This document shows positions 22,647 through 33,099 of a stretch of 64,000 bases of DNA, piece after piece. The position numbers and the translations under genes were made by a program. The stretch is from Cymbomonas tetramitiformis. Its lineage: Eukaryota; Chlorophyta; Pyramimonadophyceae; Pyramimonadales; Pyramimonadaceae. The stretch covers positions 1 through 64,000 of the forward strand of contig LGRX02003779.1 of assembly GCA_001247695.2 (NCBI GenBank). The letters are read 5' to 3'. The stretch's first letter is position 1. Every line of letters begins with the position of its first letter. The notes under the pieces are model-generated. The model saw only the letters and a program-made list of their open reading frames with translations, was not told the DNA's origin and made no database searches.

Positions 22647-25600
22647 CTAGCGCCTGTCGAACAGCTCTTCCAAGGAAACACGTGAGCGTGAAGCCCCACG
22701 AGCAAGGTCCTGCAATTGATCCGCGGTCAGGGTGAAAAGCTGCTGTGCTGGTTGGGCGAGCTGCTGTGGTTGGGCGAGCACCTGCGGTTGCGCGAGCAGC
22801 TGCGGCGGTTGCGCGAATAGCTGGGGTTGCGCGAATAGCTGGGGTTGCGCGAGCAATTGTGGTTGCAGCTGGTAGGATTGCTGAAGCTGCGAGAGCTGCT
22901 GGAGCTGCTGAAGTTGTTGCAGCTGTTGAAGCTGCTGGAGTTCTTGCAGCTGTTGAAGCTGCTGAGGCTGCTGCACCGGTTGAAGCTGTTGGGGCTGCAG
23001 CAACGGTTGAAGCTGCTGGAGCTGCTGCATCTGTTGAAGCTGCTGGGGTAGCTGCACCTGTTGAAGCTGAGACTGGGGCTGCGAGAGTTGCTGCAGCTGC
23101 AGGGGCTGCGAGAGTTGCTGCAGCTGCAGGGGCTGCTGCGGCTGTTGCAGCTGCTGGGGCGGCAGCACCTGTTGAAGCTGAGACTGGGGCTGCGGGAGTT
23201 GCTGCAGCTGCAAGGGCTGCTGCGGTTGTTGAAGCTGCTGAGGCGGCAGCACCTGTTGAAGCTGAGACGGGGGCTGCGGGAGTTGCTGCAGCTGCAAGGG
23301 CTGCTGCGGCTGTTGAAGCTGCTGAGGCGGCAGCACCTGCTGAAACTGCTGGGGCTGCAGCACCTGATGAACCTGAGCCTGTGACTGTGGGAGTTGCTGC
23401 AGGTGCTGGGCCAGGAGGAGTTCCTCCTGCTGCTGGGCCTGCGGGACGCCCTGACGAACTGCTTCCAGACCTGAGATCTCACCCTCCGTCCCTTGCTCCG
23501 CCGTGGGCGTCGCCGACGCCACAGGTGCCGGACGCGGTTCCTCGGAGGCCGGCACTTGCGGCAGGAGCGTCTCCAAACTAGCGCGCTCCAGCTCTAAGCG
23601 CCGGTCCAGTGCGCTCTGCTGTCTCTGCTCCAACGCTTCCAAGCTCCGACCAAACTCCTCTCCCTGCTTCCTCAACAGCTCCTCCAGCTGTTCACTCGTC
23701 ACGCCCACCTGCACAGGTCCACTTCTTCCTTCCTCTACATACACCTGCGCCGCCTGTGATAGTGACAGCACCCCACTGCCGACACTTGACCTCCGGCCTC
23801 GAGAACGACCACCTCCAGCTTTCCCCGTGCCTTTCCCCGTGCCAGCATCAAGTGCCCTACCCGACACGTCGCTCGGTGCTTGGCTCCCCCTTCGGTGTGG
23901 AACGGCCAGGTGCGCAGGCGCGGCAACCCGCTTCTGCAAGGTGTGGCCGTCAGCCAAATCCGACCTCATGCGCTTCCTTCCTTTCACCGCCTGAGACGCA
24001 ATTGTCTCAGGCGGTGCAGCATCCTCCGTGACCGTATCCCCCTCGGAACCCGCGCCCCCACGGCTAGGGGCAACGGATGCCGCGTCCTTGTCGACGAAGA
24101 GGTAGTCGTCACGGGTAACGCTGGGTCCTAACTCCACCCGGTCCGCCGTATTGACCTGCCTCAACGGGGCCGTGACGGACACGCCCTCCTGGAAGCCCTT
24201 CGTTTTTTCCACGGCAATCTGTTGAGGCACGAACTTCCGGAGGACCTGGAACACTTTGTCGATCTGCTCGTTGTCACGGAAGTAAGCCTCCCCTCGGGCT
24301 TTGTCCGTTACGCCCACGTTCAGCTTGTTCATGCGGAAGGTGTGAAACATCTCCGGGTCGGCGTTCGGCCCATCGATTGGCCCCCCGCAATGGACAAACC
24401 ACCCTTTATTCTTTATGTGCAGGATTGAGCCTACCACATACCCCCCGAGTGACCCTGGTGAAACACCACTCCGCCGTACGAGAATTTCCCGTTCGATTTC
24501 TCGGCGTATCCCTCCTTCCCACCAAAGCCGTCGCCATACACATACCGCGGCCTAAAGTTAATGTACTTGTTGTACGAGTGAACACGTTGCGGCAGATCCA
24601 GGTCCTCCCACCGAGGCTTCCGCTGATGGCCACCTACGGGCAATGCCTGTGCGGGAGTGTTCGTGGGTTGCTCCGCCGATCCCAACGGCGCGTCCGGTAC
24701 CACCCCCGCGGTCTCGGGTGCGGGCACCTCCGTGCTCGTGGGGGCGGGAGCATCCGCGGGTTGAGCCGCCGCTCCCGACGGCTCCTCTACACCCCCCGCG
24801 GGTTGCTCCGCCGATCCCGACGGCGCGTCCGGTACCACCCCCGCGGTCTTGGGTGCGGGCACCTCCGTGCTCGTGGGGGCGGGAGCATCCGCGGGTTGAG
24901 CCGTCCCTCCCGACGGCGCGTTCACTACCAGCCCTGCGGTGTCGGGTGCGGGCACCTCCGTGCTGGTGGGGGCGGGAGCATGCGCGGGTTGCTCCGTCCC
25001 TCCCGACGGCTCCTCTCCACCCCCGCGAACGCCCTCGGGTGTGGCCGCTTCAAGGGGTGGGGGAGCCGATGCCGAGAACTCCGAGAGCATGGACAAGGCA
25101 GGTGCCGGAGTGTCCGCGGGTTGCTCCGCCGATCCCGACGGCGCGTCCGGTACCACCCCCGCGGTCTTGGGTGCGGGCACCTCCGTGCTCGTGGGGGCGG
25201 GAGCATCCGCGGGTTGAGCCGTCCCTCCCGACGGCGCGTTCACTACCAGCCCTGCGGTGTCGGGTGCGGGCACCTCCGTGCTGGTGGGGGCGGGAGCATG
25301 CGCGGGTTGCTCCGCCCCTCCCGACGGCCCCTCTACACCCACCCGAACGCCCTCGGGTGTGGCCGCTTGAACAAGGGGCGGGGGCCGCGCCGACGGCACC
25401 GCAAGCAACGGCAAACTGTTCTCGAGCGCGCCTTCCAGCAGCATGGCACCATGTTTTGCGAGGTTCACAGCGTCTCTCTCGGCTTGGGAGGTTGGGTAGA
25501 CCGTGCGCTTCGCCATGCACTCCGGCCTACCACAATTGTTCACCTCTTCAATGCCTTTGGCTACCATGCACACGTTATGGTAGCTAGCCTTGCAGTGCGA

Positions 25601-26350
25601 GCACCTGTGGACACCACGTGCATCGTCCTTCTCGCATATGAAGCAGGACTCATCTGGTGCTGGCGGTGGGGGTGAGGGCGGAGCCGTGGCGAGCCCACCT
25701 AATTCATAGAACACCAAAACCAAGCACGTTTACACAAGTAGGACGAGAAACATAAATAGAACTAAAAACTCATTACAACGTTATATTATTGGACCACTTT
25801 GAAAAATGTGCTCACCAGCGTCGCCGGTCTTCAGCGCGCTAGTAGGCCAGTCCAAGGACTTTCTTCGAGAACTCTGCGCTTCCTTGGCCAAGCCCGCCAA
25901 CGCGCGGGGAGCGTCAATTGAGGCCAGCGTTTTAACGGTGGCCTCGGTGGCATCTTCCGCCACTTCACTAGCAGTACACTCTGATCGCTGCTCGCACTCC
26001 TTGCGCCCACAGTTCTTTTGATTTGTGAGCAAACCCAAATCGCCAGTCCCGAATTTTCGCTGACATGAAGGATGGAAACCACCTCCACAAACACCACAAG
26101 TCATGATGCTCGCGCTTTTCTTGCAATAAACGCACTTCCCCGGCCGAGGACCACACTGCTTGCATATTACTCCAACCTCCTCATTGCTAGAACACGCGAA
26201 ATGAAAGTAGCCCTGGCACGTCTTGCATTGGATCTTCGGTACAATAGTTCTCGGGACCGCACAATCGCGGACCACACATTTCACTACATTCTCTTCTTTC
26301 TTCTTCGCAATAGCTTTCACAACAGCCTGTTTTCCACGGTTCGCCCCCAT
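22647..26350 (-). CDS. PHD-finger, Q-rich transposon accessory protein
   Basis: Exon 1 is 26350-25816, from an ATG reading MGANRGKQAVVKAIAKKKEE. A GT-AG intron of 117 bp (25815-25699) joins it in frame to exon 2 from 25698. Exon 1 holds two cysteine-histidine fingers of PHD type (CKTCQGYFHFAC...CKQC and CVYCKK...CGVCGGGFHPSC...CGRKEC). Exon 2 opens with a third (CFICEKDD...CSHCKASYHNVC...CGRPEC). Next come proline-rich repeats built on EQPADAPAPTSTEVPAP and a conserved-looking segment around RPRYVYGDGFGGKEGY. A run of six G at about 24442-24447 breaks the frame; one extra G would join it to the second half (VGSILHIKNKGWFVHCGG onward). That half has a basic region, a heptad-like stretch and a long QLQQ-rich tail, ending SLEELFDRR. 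It faces away from the transposase gene across a 103-bp array. PHD fingers usually read histone tails; a chromatin-related role in transposition is inferred. Confidence 0.72.
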
Positions 26351-26423
26351 GTTTCTGGGGCAAGGTGTTAACGTGCTACTTACTCTTAGGTTTCAGGAGC
26401 ATAAGTCAATTCAGTAAAGGCGG

Positions 26424-27185
26424 AGTCTTGGGCCTTCAAGTCCGTCCAGAACTCCAAAGCGCCACATCACCATGCACATACAAATATCCCACGCAAAAAT
26501 ATTTCGCTGTGGAACCCTAACAGATTTGGAGTCCGTCGATAAAACTTGATCGAACTCCAAAGCGCCACATCACGATGCACACAACATTATGTCACGGATA
26601 TAAATTATGATGTGGAGCGCTGACAGATTTGGAGTCCGTCGATAAAACTTGATCGAACTCCAAAGCGCCACATCAAGATGCACATAACATTATGTCACGG
26701 ATATAAATTATGATGTGGAACGCTGACAGATTTGGAGTCCGTCGATAAAACTTGATCGAACTCCAAAGCGCCACATCACGATGCACACAACATTATGCCA
26801 CCGATATAAATTATGATGTGGAGCGCTGACAGATTTGGAGTCCGTCGATAAAACTTGATCGAACTCCAAAGCGCCACATCACGATGCACACAACATTATG
26901 TCACGGATATAAATTATGATGTGGAGCGCTGACAGATTTGGAGTCCGTCGATAAAACTTGATCGAACTCCAAAGCGCCACATCAAGATGCACATCACATT
27001 ATGTCACGGATATAAATTATGATGTGGAACGCTGACAGATTTGGAGTCCGTCGATAAAACTTGATCGAACTCCAAAGCGCCACATCACGATGCACACAAC
27101 ATTATGCCACCGATATAAATTATGATGTGGAGCGCTGACAGATTTGGTGAACTCCAAAGCGCCACATCATGAAGCACTTCACGCC
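26424..27185. repeat. 103-bp tandem array between divergent transposon genes
   Basis: About seven units with measured spacing of 103 bp, each containing GAACTCCAAAGCGCCACATCA, ATGTCACGGATATAAATTAT, GATGTGGAGCGCTGACAG and TTTGGAGTCCGTCGATAAAA in parts. AGCGCCACATCA and TGATGTGGAGCGCT in each unit are near-complementary, so each unit can fold. The array sits between the minus-strand PHD gene and the plus-strand transposase and is probably a shared promoter or regulatory region. The role is inferred from position. Confidence 0.88.
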
Positions 27186-27527
27186 ATTTCGAAGTGAAAC
27201 GCGTTCGTATTCTTCAAGAATGTGACCGGTGATGGAAGTGCGAGGAAGCTCATGCCCTCGCACGAATATATTTCATGTATATTTGATATGTGGTTAGCGT
27301 GGTAGAAACGACAACGATATGGGTGGGACGAAGCGGCGCCCCAATCCGACAAGCTTCAACGGTGCGGTTGTACTTTATTTGTAAAGAGCCCGAAGCTATT
27401 ATGAACTATTATGATCTGTGACAAAATGCGTGAGAACGACTGTTGAGGAGTGCGCATACCTTTTTGTAGCAGGGGTGCACATCGTGGAAGGCCACGTGAA
27501 GTTCACCGTGGTTCGGGATGATCGACG

Positions 27528-30500
27528 TTGGCTACTAGGGCAGTTATGTGGAATCATGCATGTCATTCTAGCTATGAGCGTCTTTTTAGCTTTGTGCGGC
27601 TCAGACGCGAGCTACAATCCTGGACCAGACTGGGATATCCCGCCAATTCTTATGGACTTGCTACCTCTCGTCTAGTAGAAGTAGGCGACTCCGCACGCAC
27701 CATACCTCTTGGAGTGTGGCCCCTACCGCAAGAAGCTATGCCGACGCTTCGACACTTGGTTACCAAGTTGGATTCGGTGTGCGATATTTGGGCGTCTGCA
27801 CGAGCTGAGGCGACTTCCACGCCCTTGCGCAATTGTCAGATTCCTGACAGCTCAGACAAAGAGGAATGTTCTTCTCCAGACGAACTGGACACTTCGCGCG
27901 AAGTGTCCAAAGGAGGGATAGAGGGGCAAGAAGATGGTTTGCGTCGGTCGCTGACACGTCACGAAGTTGACAGACCACAGGAATACACGCCACTGAAGCG
28001 AGGAAACAGGAACCACTGGATAGGGAAGATGAGCGAGATTTTTAGTAGGTCCCCAAACCGCATCGCTTCAGCGGTGAGGGGGTACATTGAAACGCTGCCA
28101 AAGGAAGTGGCAGTAGGTGTACTGCAACGCTGTCGCGCAGCGTTGTTCGGTGATACAGAAATGGCGAAGACCAAAGCTATGGACTGCATTCTAGAAAACC
28201 TGGTTGCGGTCTTTGGGGCGCTGTCGAGTAGGAATTCTAACTTGAACGAGGAGCACAAGCTTGCAGTGGCGGCCGCAGTGTTTGGCGAGAACATGCAAGA
28301 GGGGCAAGTGTTAACCGCAGCGACAACAATGTTAGGCGTGCATAAGCGTGTAGGATATGCGGGCATCACGGGGCATAAAAACATGCTGGCGGGTGCGAGG
28401 GTGGGCAATGCCGAGCGTGCACGAAGGAGCTTGCACGTGGGTGTGACGCGCCCCAAGCGACGTGGGCGTCGTTCAGGTGTGCATGGCGGAAGCCACTTGT
28501 GCACTCATCCGCGACTTTTGGTTGCACCCGGACAACACGCGCGTGAGTCCTTGTAAGAAGGACGTGGTGTTGGCAAGAGATCCACACACGGGGAAGCTTA
28601 AGACGCCCCGTGAGTACGTTAGCAAGCATTGGCTTGAGGCTTCGCAACTAGTGGTGTACCGGAGATTTGTGGCGAAATATCCAAGCGTGAAGGTGGGGCA
28701 AAGGTCGTTTGAGAAGGCGGAGTTTGCAAACCGCACAATGTGGTACGGTTGACAAGAAGGGACAACATCTCTTGTTGTTGTAGGTATCACGAGGACATGC
28801 GCATGGTGCTTAAAGGGTTCGACGAAGCACGGGAGGCGGTGCACAAGAAGTGCCCGTGCAAGGATAAGAAGTGTTGCCCCCGAGTGCCACGGACGGCGGA
28901 GGAAAAGAGGGAGAGCGCGGTGGGTGCGCCGACGGGGCAAGTGTGTGGCATCGTGAAGGCGGGGAAGTCTACCTCCACGTTCGCGGAGAGTCTGTTGTGC
29001 CCGCGTGAAGGGGATAAGCACCGCATAGAGTGCCTGTTGCAAACCTGCAAACAGTGCGGAGGTTTGAAGAACTTTAAAGTGTGCGAGAAGGAGGTGCAAT
29101 ATGCGGAGGAGGTGAGGTGGTCGTGCTATGAGACTCTGAGTACGGGCAAGTACGACGACGAAGGGAAAGAGGTTAGGAGGTTGCAGTTTTTGCAGAAGAA
29201 GACGAAATTGGGGGCGTTGATATCTAAGCTGCAAACGTTGTTGCTGGGGCACGAACCGGGGAAGTCGCCAAACTGTCGGTGCAATGGACGCTTTCTGTGC
29301 GAGGACGCGGCGTCGGAATCGTGGAAGTGGCGGAGGCTAAATGGCGTCGGGGACTGCCCGTTTTTGCGTCCCTATGCTTACCATACATTCATGGCCTTGC
29401 ACCAGCACCGTCAATTTAAGACGTGTATCACGGATTTGCCGTTGGGGCATACGGCGTGGTGTTTCGACTTCTCCGAGAACCATTCGTTGAACATCCCGAG
29501 GGAAGTTCAGAGTTTGCACTGGGTGGTGAAGCAGGCTACTGTGTTGGTGTGTGTATTATGGCGGCACGCGTGCAAGGAAGTCGATGGGGTAGAGTCCACG
29601 GCGGAGAACCCGGTTGTGATAAAGGACTATGTGTACTTTATCAGTGATGACCGCAAGCATGATCACAGATTCATTCAGTACATGCGAGAGGTGATCATCA
29701 AGGAGTACTTTGAGAAAAGGGGGATTCCGAAGCCAATATTTATTCACGAATGGGCGGATGGTTGTGCGGGGCAGAACAAGTGCGCGGCGGGATTCGCGGA
29801 CGTGGGAAACAGCAAAATGGAATGGTCGCTGGGGATTCCTTGTCAGCGGAACTTCTTTGAGACGGCGCATGCTAAAGGGGAGCAGGACGGAGCGGGGGCA
29901 CACGTGAAGCATGCAGCGGCGGTGGCGGTAATTTCGGAGGGTGACAAATGGTATGGGAAGATCTTGTGTGCGGCCGATCTCTATGCTTTTTGTGTGGAGA
30001 GGTTGCGCACACGCGCGGACACCAGCTACACGAAGTCGAGGGCCGCATTCAATCAACGATTTTTTTATCTAGTTCCCGAGGACGCGACGAAAGAGGTGGC
30101 GGGAGGTTTGTCGGCGGTTGATCACACGGCGCGCATCGCATACAAATCTTTGGAGCGCACTTTGCAACTGCATTCGGTGCGATCGGGCGTGGAGGGGAAG
30201 TTGCTGGTGCGCGACAGGACATGCTATTGCGTGTCATGCTATGCAGAATGTGTGTCGTCCATGCCGACGTCCGAGAACTGTTTGGAGAGCTCGCATGTGG
30301 ATTTGTGGAGGGAGGTGGAATTGACGCCCGCAACGGGTGCGGACGCGGCAAGGGTGCGGGAGTTGGTGGAGGAGTATGCGAGTGATGTGAGTGTAGCGGT
30401 GCGGCGCGGATGCATCATCGCGGTCCACCGAGACCCGGCGGACCGCACACACGCCTACTACTTGGTGAAGGCGTTATCCGCCGTGACGGAGGTTGGACCT

Positions 30501-30734
30501 AGGGGGCGCCGAGATGACTATGGGCAATATTTTGCCCCGGGAGAATTTGTGGTTTCGGGGAGGTACTTTGAATGGGAAGATGCCGATGTGAGAGATGACT
30601 ACATACTAGACACAAGTAAAAAGTGCTTGATCTCTTGTGAAGCCGTGCGTGCAACCGATGTGCGCCTAGTTAAAAGAGGGGATGTGTACAAGATGCCTGC
30701 TGCCGAGCATGAGCGCGTGTTATCACTGTTGTAA
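27528..30734 (+). CDS. DDE-type transposase of the 12.1-kb element
   Basis: The last 664 codons (28740-30734) are open. The catalytic core shows WCFDFSENHSLN (first D, near 29466), HEWADGCAGQNKCAAGF (second D, near 29757) and FFETAHAKGEQDGAGAHVK (acidic pair, near 29860-29890). Before it lie the motifs IRDFWLHPDNTR, SPCKKDVV, FEKAEF and SCCCRYHEDMRM. This order (DFW, KKD, CCCRYH, FSEN, DG..Q.K, HGKG..DG) matches a family common in animal genomes as uncharacterised transposon proteins. A block at about 28470-28725 is in a different frame from both sides: one-base shifts near 28470 and near 28727 compensate each other. The N-terminal start is uncertain, with the first good ATG in frame near 27546. 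It would cut and join the transposon ends in the nucleus. Confidence 0.78.
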
Positions 30735-30849
30735 TTTTTGCATTCAAATATATAGTATGGGATTTGGCATTCACAATGCAATAATGATAACATTTTTTGC
30801 ATATTTATGCTCAAGCATTTGAACAAACTTGGGGCATCACAATTTTGAT

Positions 30850-31735
30850 GTGACGCGCATGCATGCCAAGTGCAAAACATGATTTCCTGCGGTTTGCAGT
30901 GCCCAAAATGGCCCCGCACGACTACTCCAAAGCCCTAAATGTCAAAAAATAACATTTTTGAGTTTGTCTAAACCTTCTCCAAACTTCTCCAAAAATATCA
31001 AGCCGTATAACAACATTTACCGAAATTATGCACTTTCTAGCGGACCCCGCATACGCGAAACCCCTGCTCTCACCGCCAATATTTCACCCGCCAGCAACCC
31101 TAAAACCCTAAAATCTTGGCTATGCAACTTTCAAGTGCCTTCAACTAACTTGGTGCACCTCCCCAAACTCGGCGGTGACCTTTTATCAACACATTCATGC
31201 GACGCGCATGCATGCCAAGTGCAAAACACGATTTCCTGCGGTTTGCAGTGCCCAAAATGGCCCCGCACGACTACTCCAAAACCCTAAATGTCAAAATTTT
31301 ATATTTTTGAGTTTGTCTAAACCTTCTCCAAACTTCTCCAAAAATATCAAGCCGTATAACAACATTTTCCGAAATTATGCACTTTATAGCGGACCCCGCA
31401 TACGCGAAACCCCTGCTCTCACAGCCAATATTTCACCCGCCAGCAACCCTAAAACCCTAAAATCTTGGCTATGCAACTTTCAAGTGCCTTCAACTAACTT
31501 GGTGCACCTCCCCAAACTCGGCGGTGACCTTTTATCAACACATTCATGCGACGCGCATGCATGCCAAGTGCAAAACACGATTTCCTGCGGTTTGCCGTGA
31601 CCAAAATGGCCCCGCACGACTACTCCTAAACCCTAAATGTCAAAATTTTATATTTTTGAGTTTGTCCAAACCTTCTCCAAACTTCTCCAAAAATATCAAG
31701 CCGTATAATAACATTTTCCGAAATTATGCACTTAA
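30850..31735 (-). repeat. Right subterminal repeats of 12.1-kb transposon
   Basis: Three copies with about 348-bp spacing of a block with AAAATGGCCCCGCACGACTA, CCCTAAATGTCAAAA, TTTTTGAGTTTGTC and AACCTTCTCCAAACTTCTCC. They are the reverse complement of the left-side blocks. Small ORFs here (31175-31820) are repeat by-products. Confidence 0.85.
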
Positions 31736-31939
31736 GTATGTAACCCCCGTCCACCCACACGTGCCACATGCCTTATCTGTTTTATCATTTAAGCTGACTT
31801 TTATCTGTTTTAATATTTGAGCTGACTTTTATCTGTTTTACTATTTGAGCTGACTTTATCTATTTCATTATTTGGTATCACTTTGAGGTGACTGTATTCA
31901 TTTCACGAAACTAGATATCACTTTAAGTTACGTGCCATT

Positions 31940-32420
31940 ACAGGAGATCAATGCCGTCATTTTAAGCTATCGAACGTAAGCAGGCGGTCCGTTTACAGTC
32001 CAATCGGAATGTTAGGCAAACGTGCGACATATGTCGCTAGAATGATAGGGTTTACTGATCGGGCCATAACATACGCATCACTTATCCAATCATCCCGTAA
32101 TTTGGTGCACGTGTAGAAGAGATCAATGCCGCCATTTTAAGCTATCGAACGTAAGCAGGCGGTCAGTTTACAGTCCAATCGGAATTTTAGGCAAACGTGC
32201 GACATATGTCGCTAGAATGATAGGAGGGTTTACTGATCGGGCCATAACATACGCATCACTTATCCAATCGTCCCGTAATTTGGTGTACGTGTAGAGGAGA
32301 TCAATGCCGTCATTTTAAGCTATCGTACGTAAGCAGGCGGTCAGTTTACAGTCCAATCGGAATTTTAGGCAAACGTGCGGCATATGTCGCTAGAATGATA
32401 GGGTTTACTGATTGGGCCAT
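31940..32420. repeat. 178-bp tandem repeat, about 2.5 copies
   Basis: GAGATCAATGCCGTCATTTT, AAGCAGGCGGTC and CGACATATGTCGCTAGAATG recur with about 178-bp spacing (31942, 32120, 32298). Each copy contains the palindrome CGACATATGTCG. It lies inside the right end of the 12.1-kb transposon. Confidence 0.87.
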
Positions 32421-32882
32421 GAACATGCGCATAACATACATTCAATGTGTATGTATGACCACCCGCGTTACCTCATATCACCCGCGCAATAACACACACA
32501 TCACCCGCGCCATATTACTCCGTCCCTTCACGCCCCCGATATCTCACCGCATCATTATATCTATCGACCGCCCTTTTACCGCCCTCCTACCGCCCGCGCA
32601 CCGCCCGCGCGAAAAAACCCGATTTTCCAGTTATGTCTGTGCGTTTGTAACAATGCTATTCGTACACGGGCGATGTTTATGGGACAACCTATGCAAGTGA
32701 CATGTGCAGGGCAATTCTATAGGCCTTCCATTATCAGGTGCGCGAAAAGAATTTGGATTTGGACCATTACAGAGAAAGTTGACGATTTTTTGCTGGTGGT
32801 AATACTTTGGTATTACCACCCAAAAACTTACCGGTAAATTACCAGGTATTACCAACCCCCAATTCCAAATTACCGGTAATAT

Positions 32883-32892
32883 GGTAGCCTTA
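32883..32892 (-). repeat. Terminal inverted repeat, right
   Basis: GGTAGCCTTA is the exact complement of the left end. Just inside, GGTGGTAATAC and GTATTACCACC form an 11-bp stem with a 4-base loop at about 32795-32820. Confidence 0.92.
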
Positions 32893-32900
32893 CTGATATC
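32893..32900. repeat. 8-bp target site duplication, right
   Basis: CTGATATC directly after the transposon's terminal TTA, identical to 20758-20765. Confidence 0.95.
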
Positions 32901-33067
32901 CGTGAACCGGGGTATTCCAGTAACCGGTTGTCCAAACCGAAAAGAAGGAATTTTCTCTGCTCCACTGCAAACGCCTCGTCCATGACGACGTGTGTAACCT
33001 GCGACGCTGCGCATATAAGGTTAAGGGATTGATTTTAAACCCCGGGGACGCAACCACAAGTAGGTAT
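32901..33067 (+). repeat. LTR copy 2, segment b
   Basis: 167 bp from CGTGAACCGGGGTATTCC to CACAAGTAGGTAT, matching the right copy's segment after its CTGATATC with one clear base difference (GACGCTGCGC versus GACGTTGCGC). It is cut at TAT by the CACTA-like element. Confidence 0.93.
33065..33067. repeat. 3-bp target site duplication, left
   Basis: TAT immediately before CCCTACAAATTATTG. It is repeated after the other end at 43956-43958. The empty site at 47731-47733 has TAT once (GTAGGTATGCCACCC). Confidence 0.92.
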
Positions 33068-33099
33068 CCCTACAAATTATTGGCCTTTTTACACGCGTG

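Larger units (their letters stand above)
20766..32892 (+). mobile_element. 12.1-kb DNA transposon with DDE transposase and PHD-finger gene
   Basis: Length 12,127 bp. The ends are perfect 10-bp inverted repeats TAAGGCTACC / GGTAGCCTTA, with a perfect 8-bp target duplication CTGATATC. Just inside both ends are short palindromes of the GGTAAATTACC / TTACCGGTAA kind. Larger subterminal repeats (about 350 bp, three copies per side) face each other in opposite orientation. Inside are a small plus-strand ORF, a minus-strand protein with PHD-like fingers and a Q-rich tail, a 103-bp tandem array, and a plus-strand transposase. Eight-bp duplications occur in hAT, P and some other superfamilies, but the transposase lacks the hAT C-terminal signature I would expect. 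I do not assign a superfamily. Confidence 0.9.

Noticed and set aside
22745..23581. Plus-strand A/V-rich and L-rich ORFs
   Set aside because: Antisense of the CAG-type repeats that encode the Q-rich tail of the minus-strand protein.
24377..25675. 432-codon plus-strand ORF rich in RGLLRRSRRRV
   Set aside because: Antisense shadow of the proline-rich repeats of the PHD protein.
26424..27185. CRISPR-like spacing in the 103-bp array
   Set aside because: Whole units repeat, including the parts that would be spacers.
30930..31470. Telomere repeats (CCCTAAA words)
   Set aside because: Only one or two CCCTAAA words per 350-bp unit; they are part of the transposon's subterminal repeat.
20766..32892. 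Assignment of the 12.1-kb transposon to hAT because of its 8-bp duplication
   Set aside because: The transposase motifs differ from hAT and the expected hAT dimerisation end is absent; duplication length alone is not decisive.
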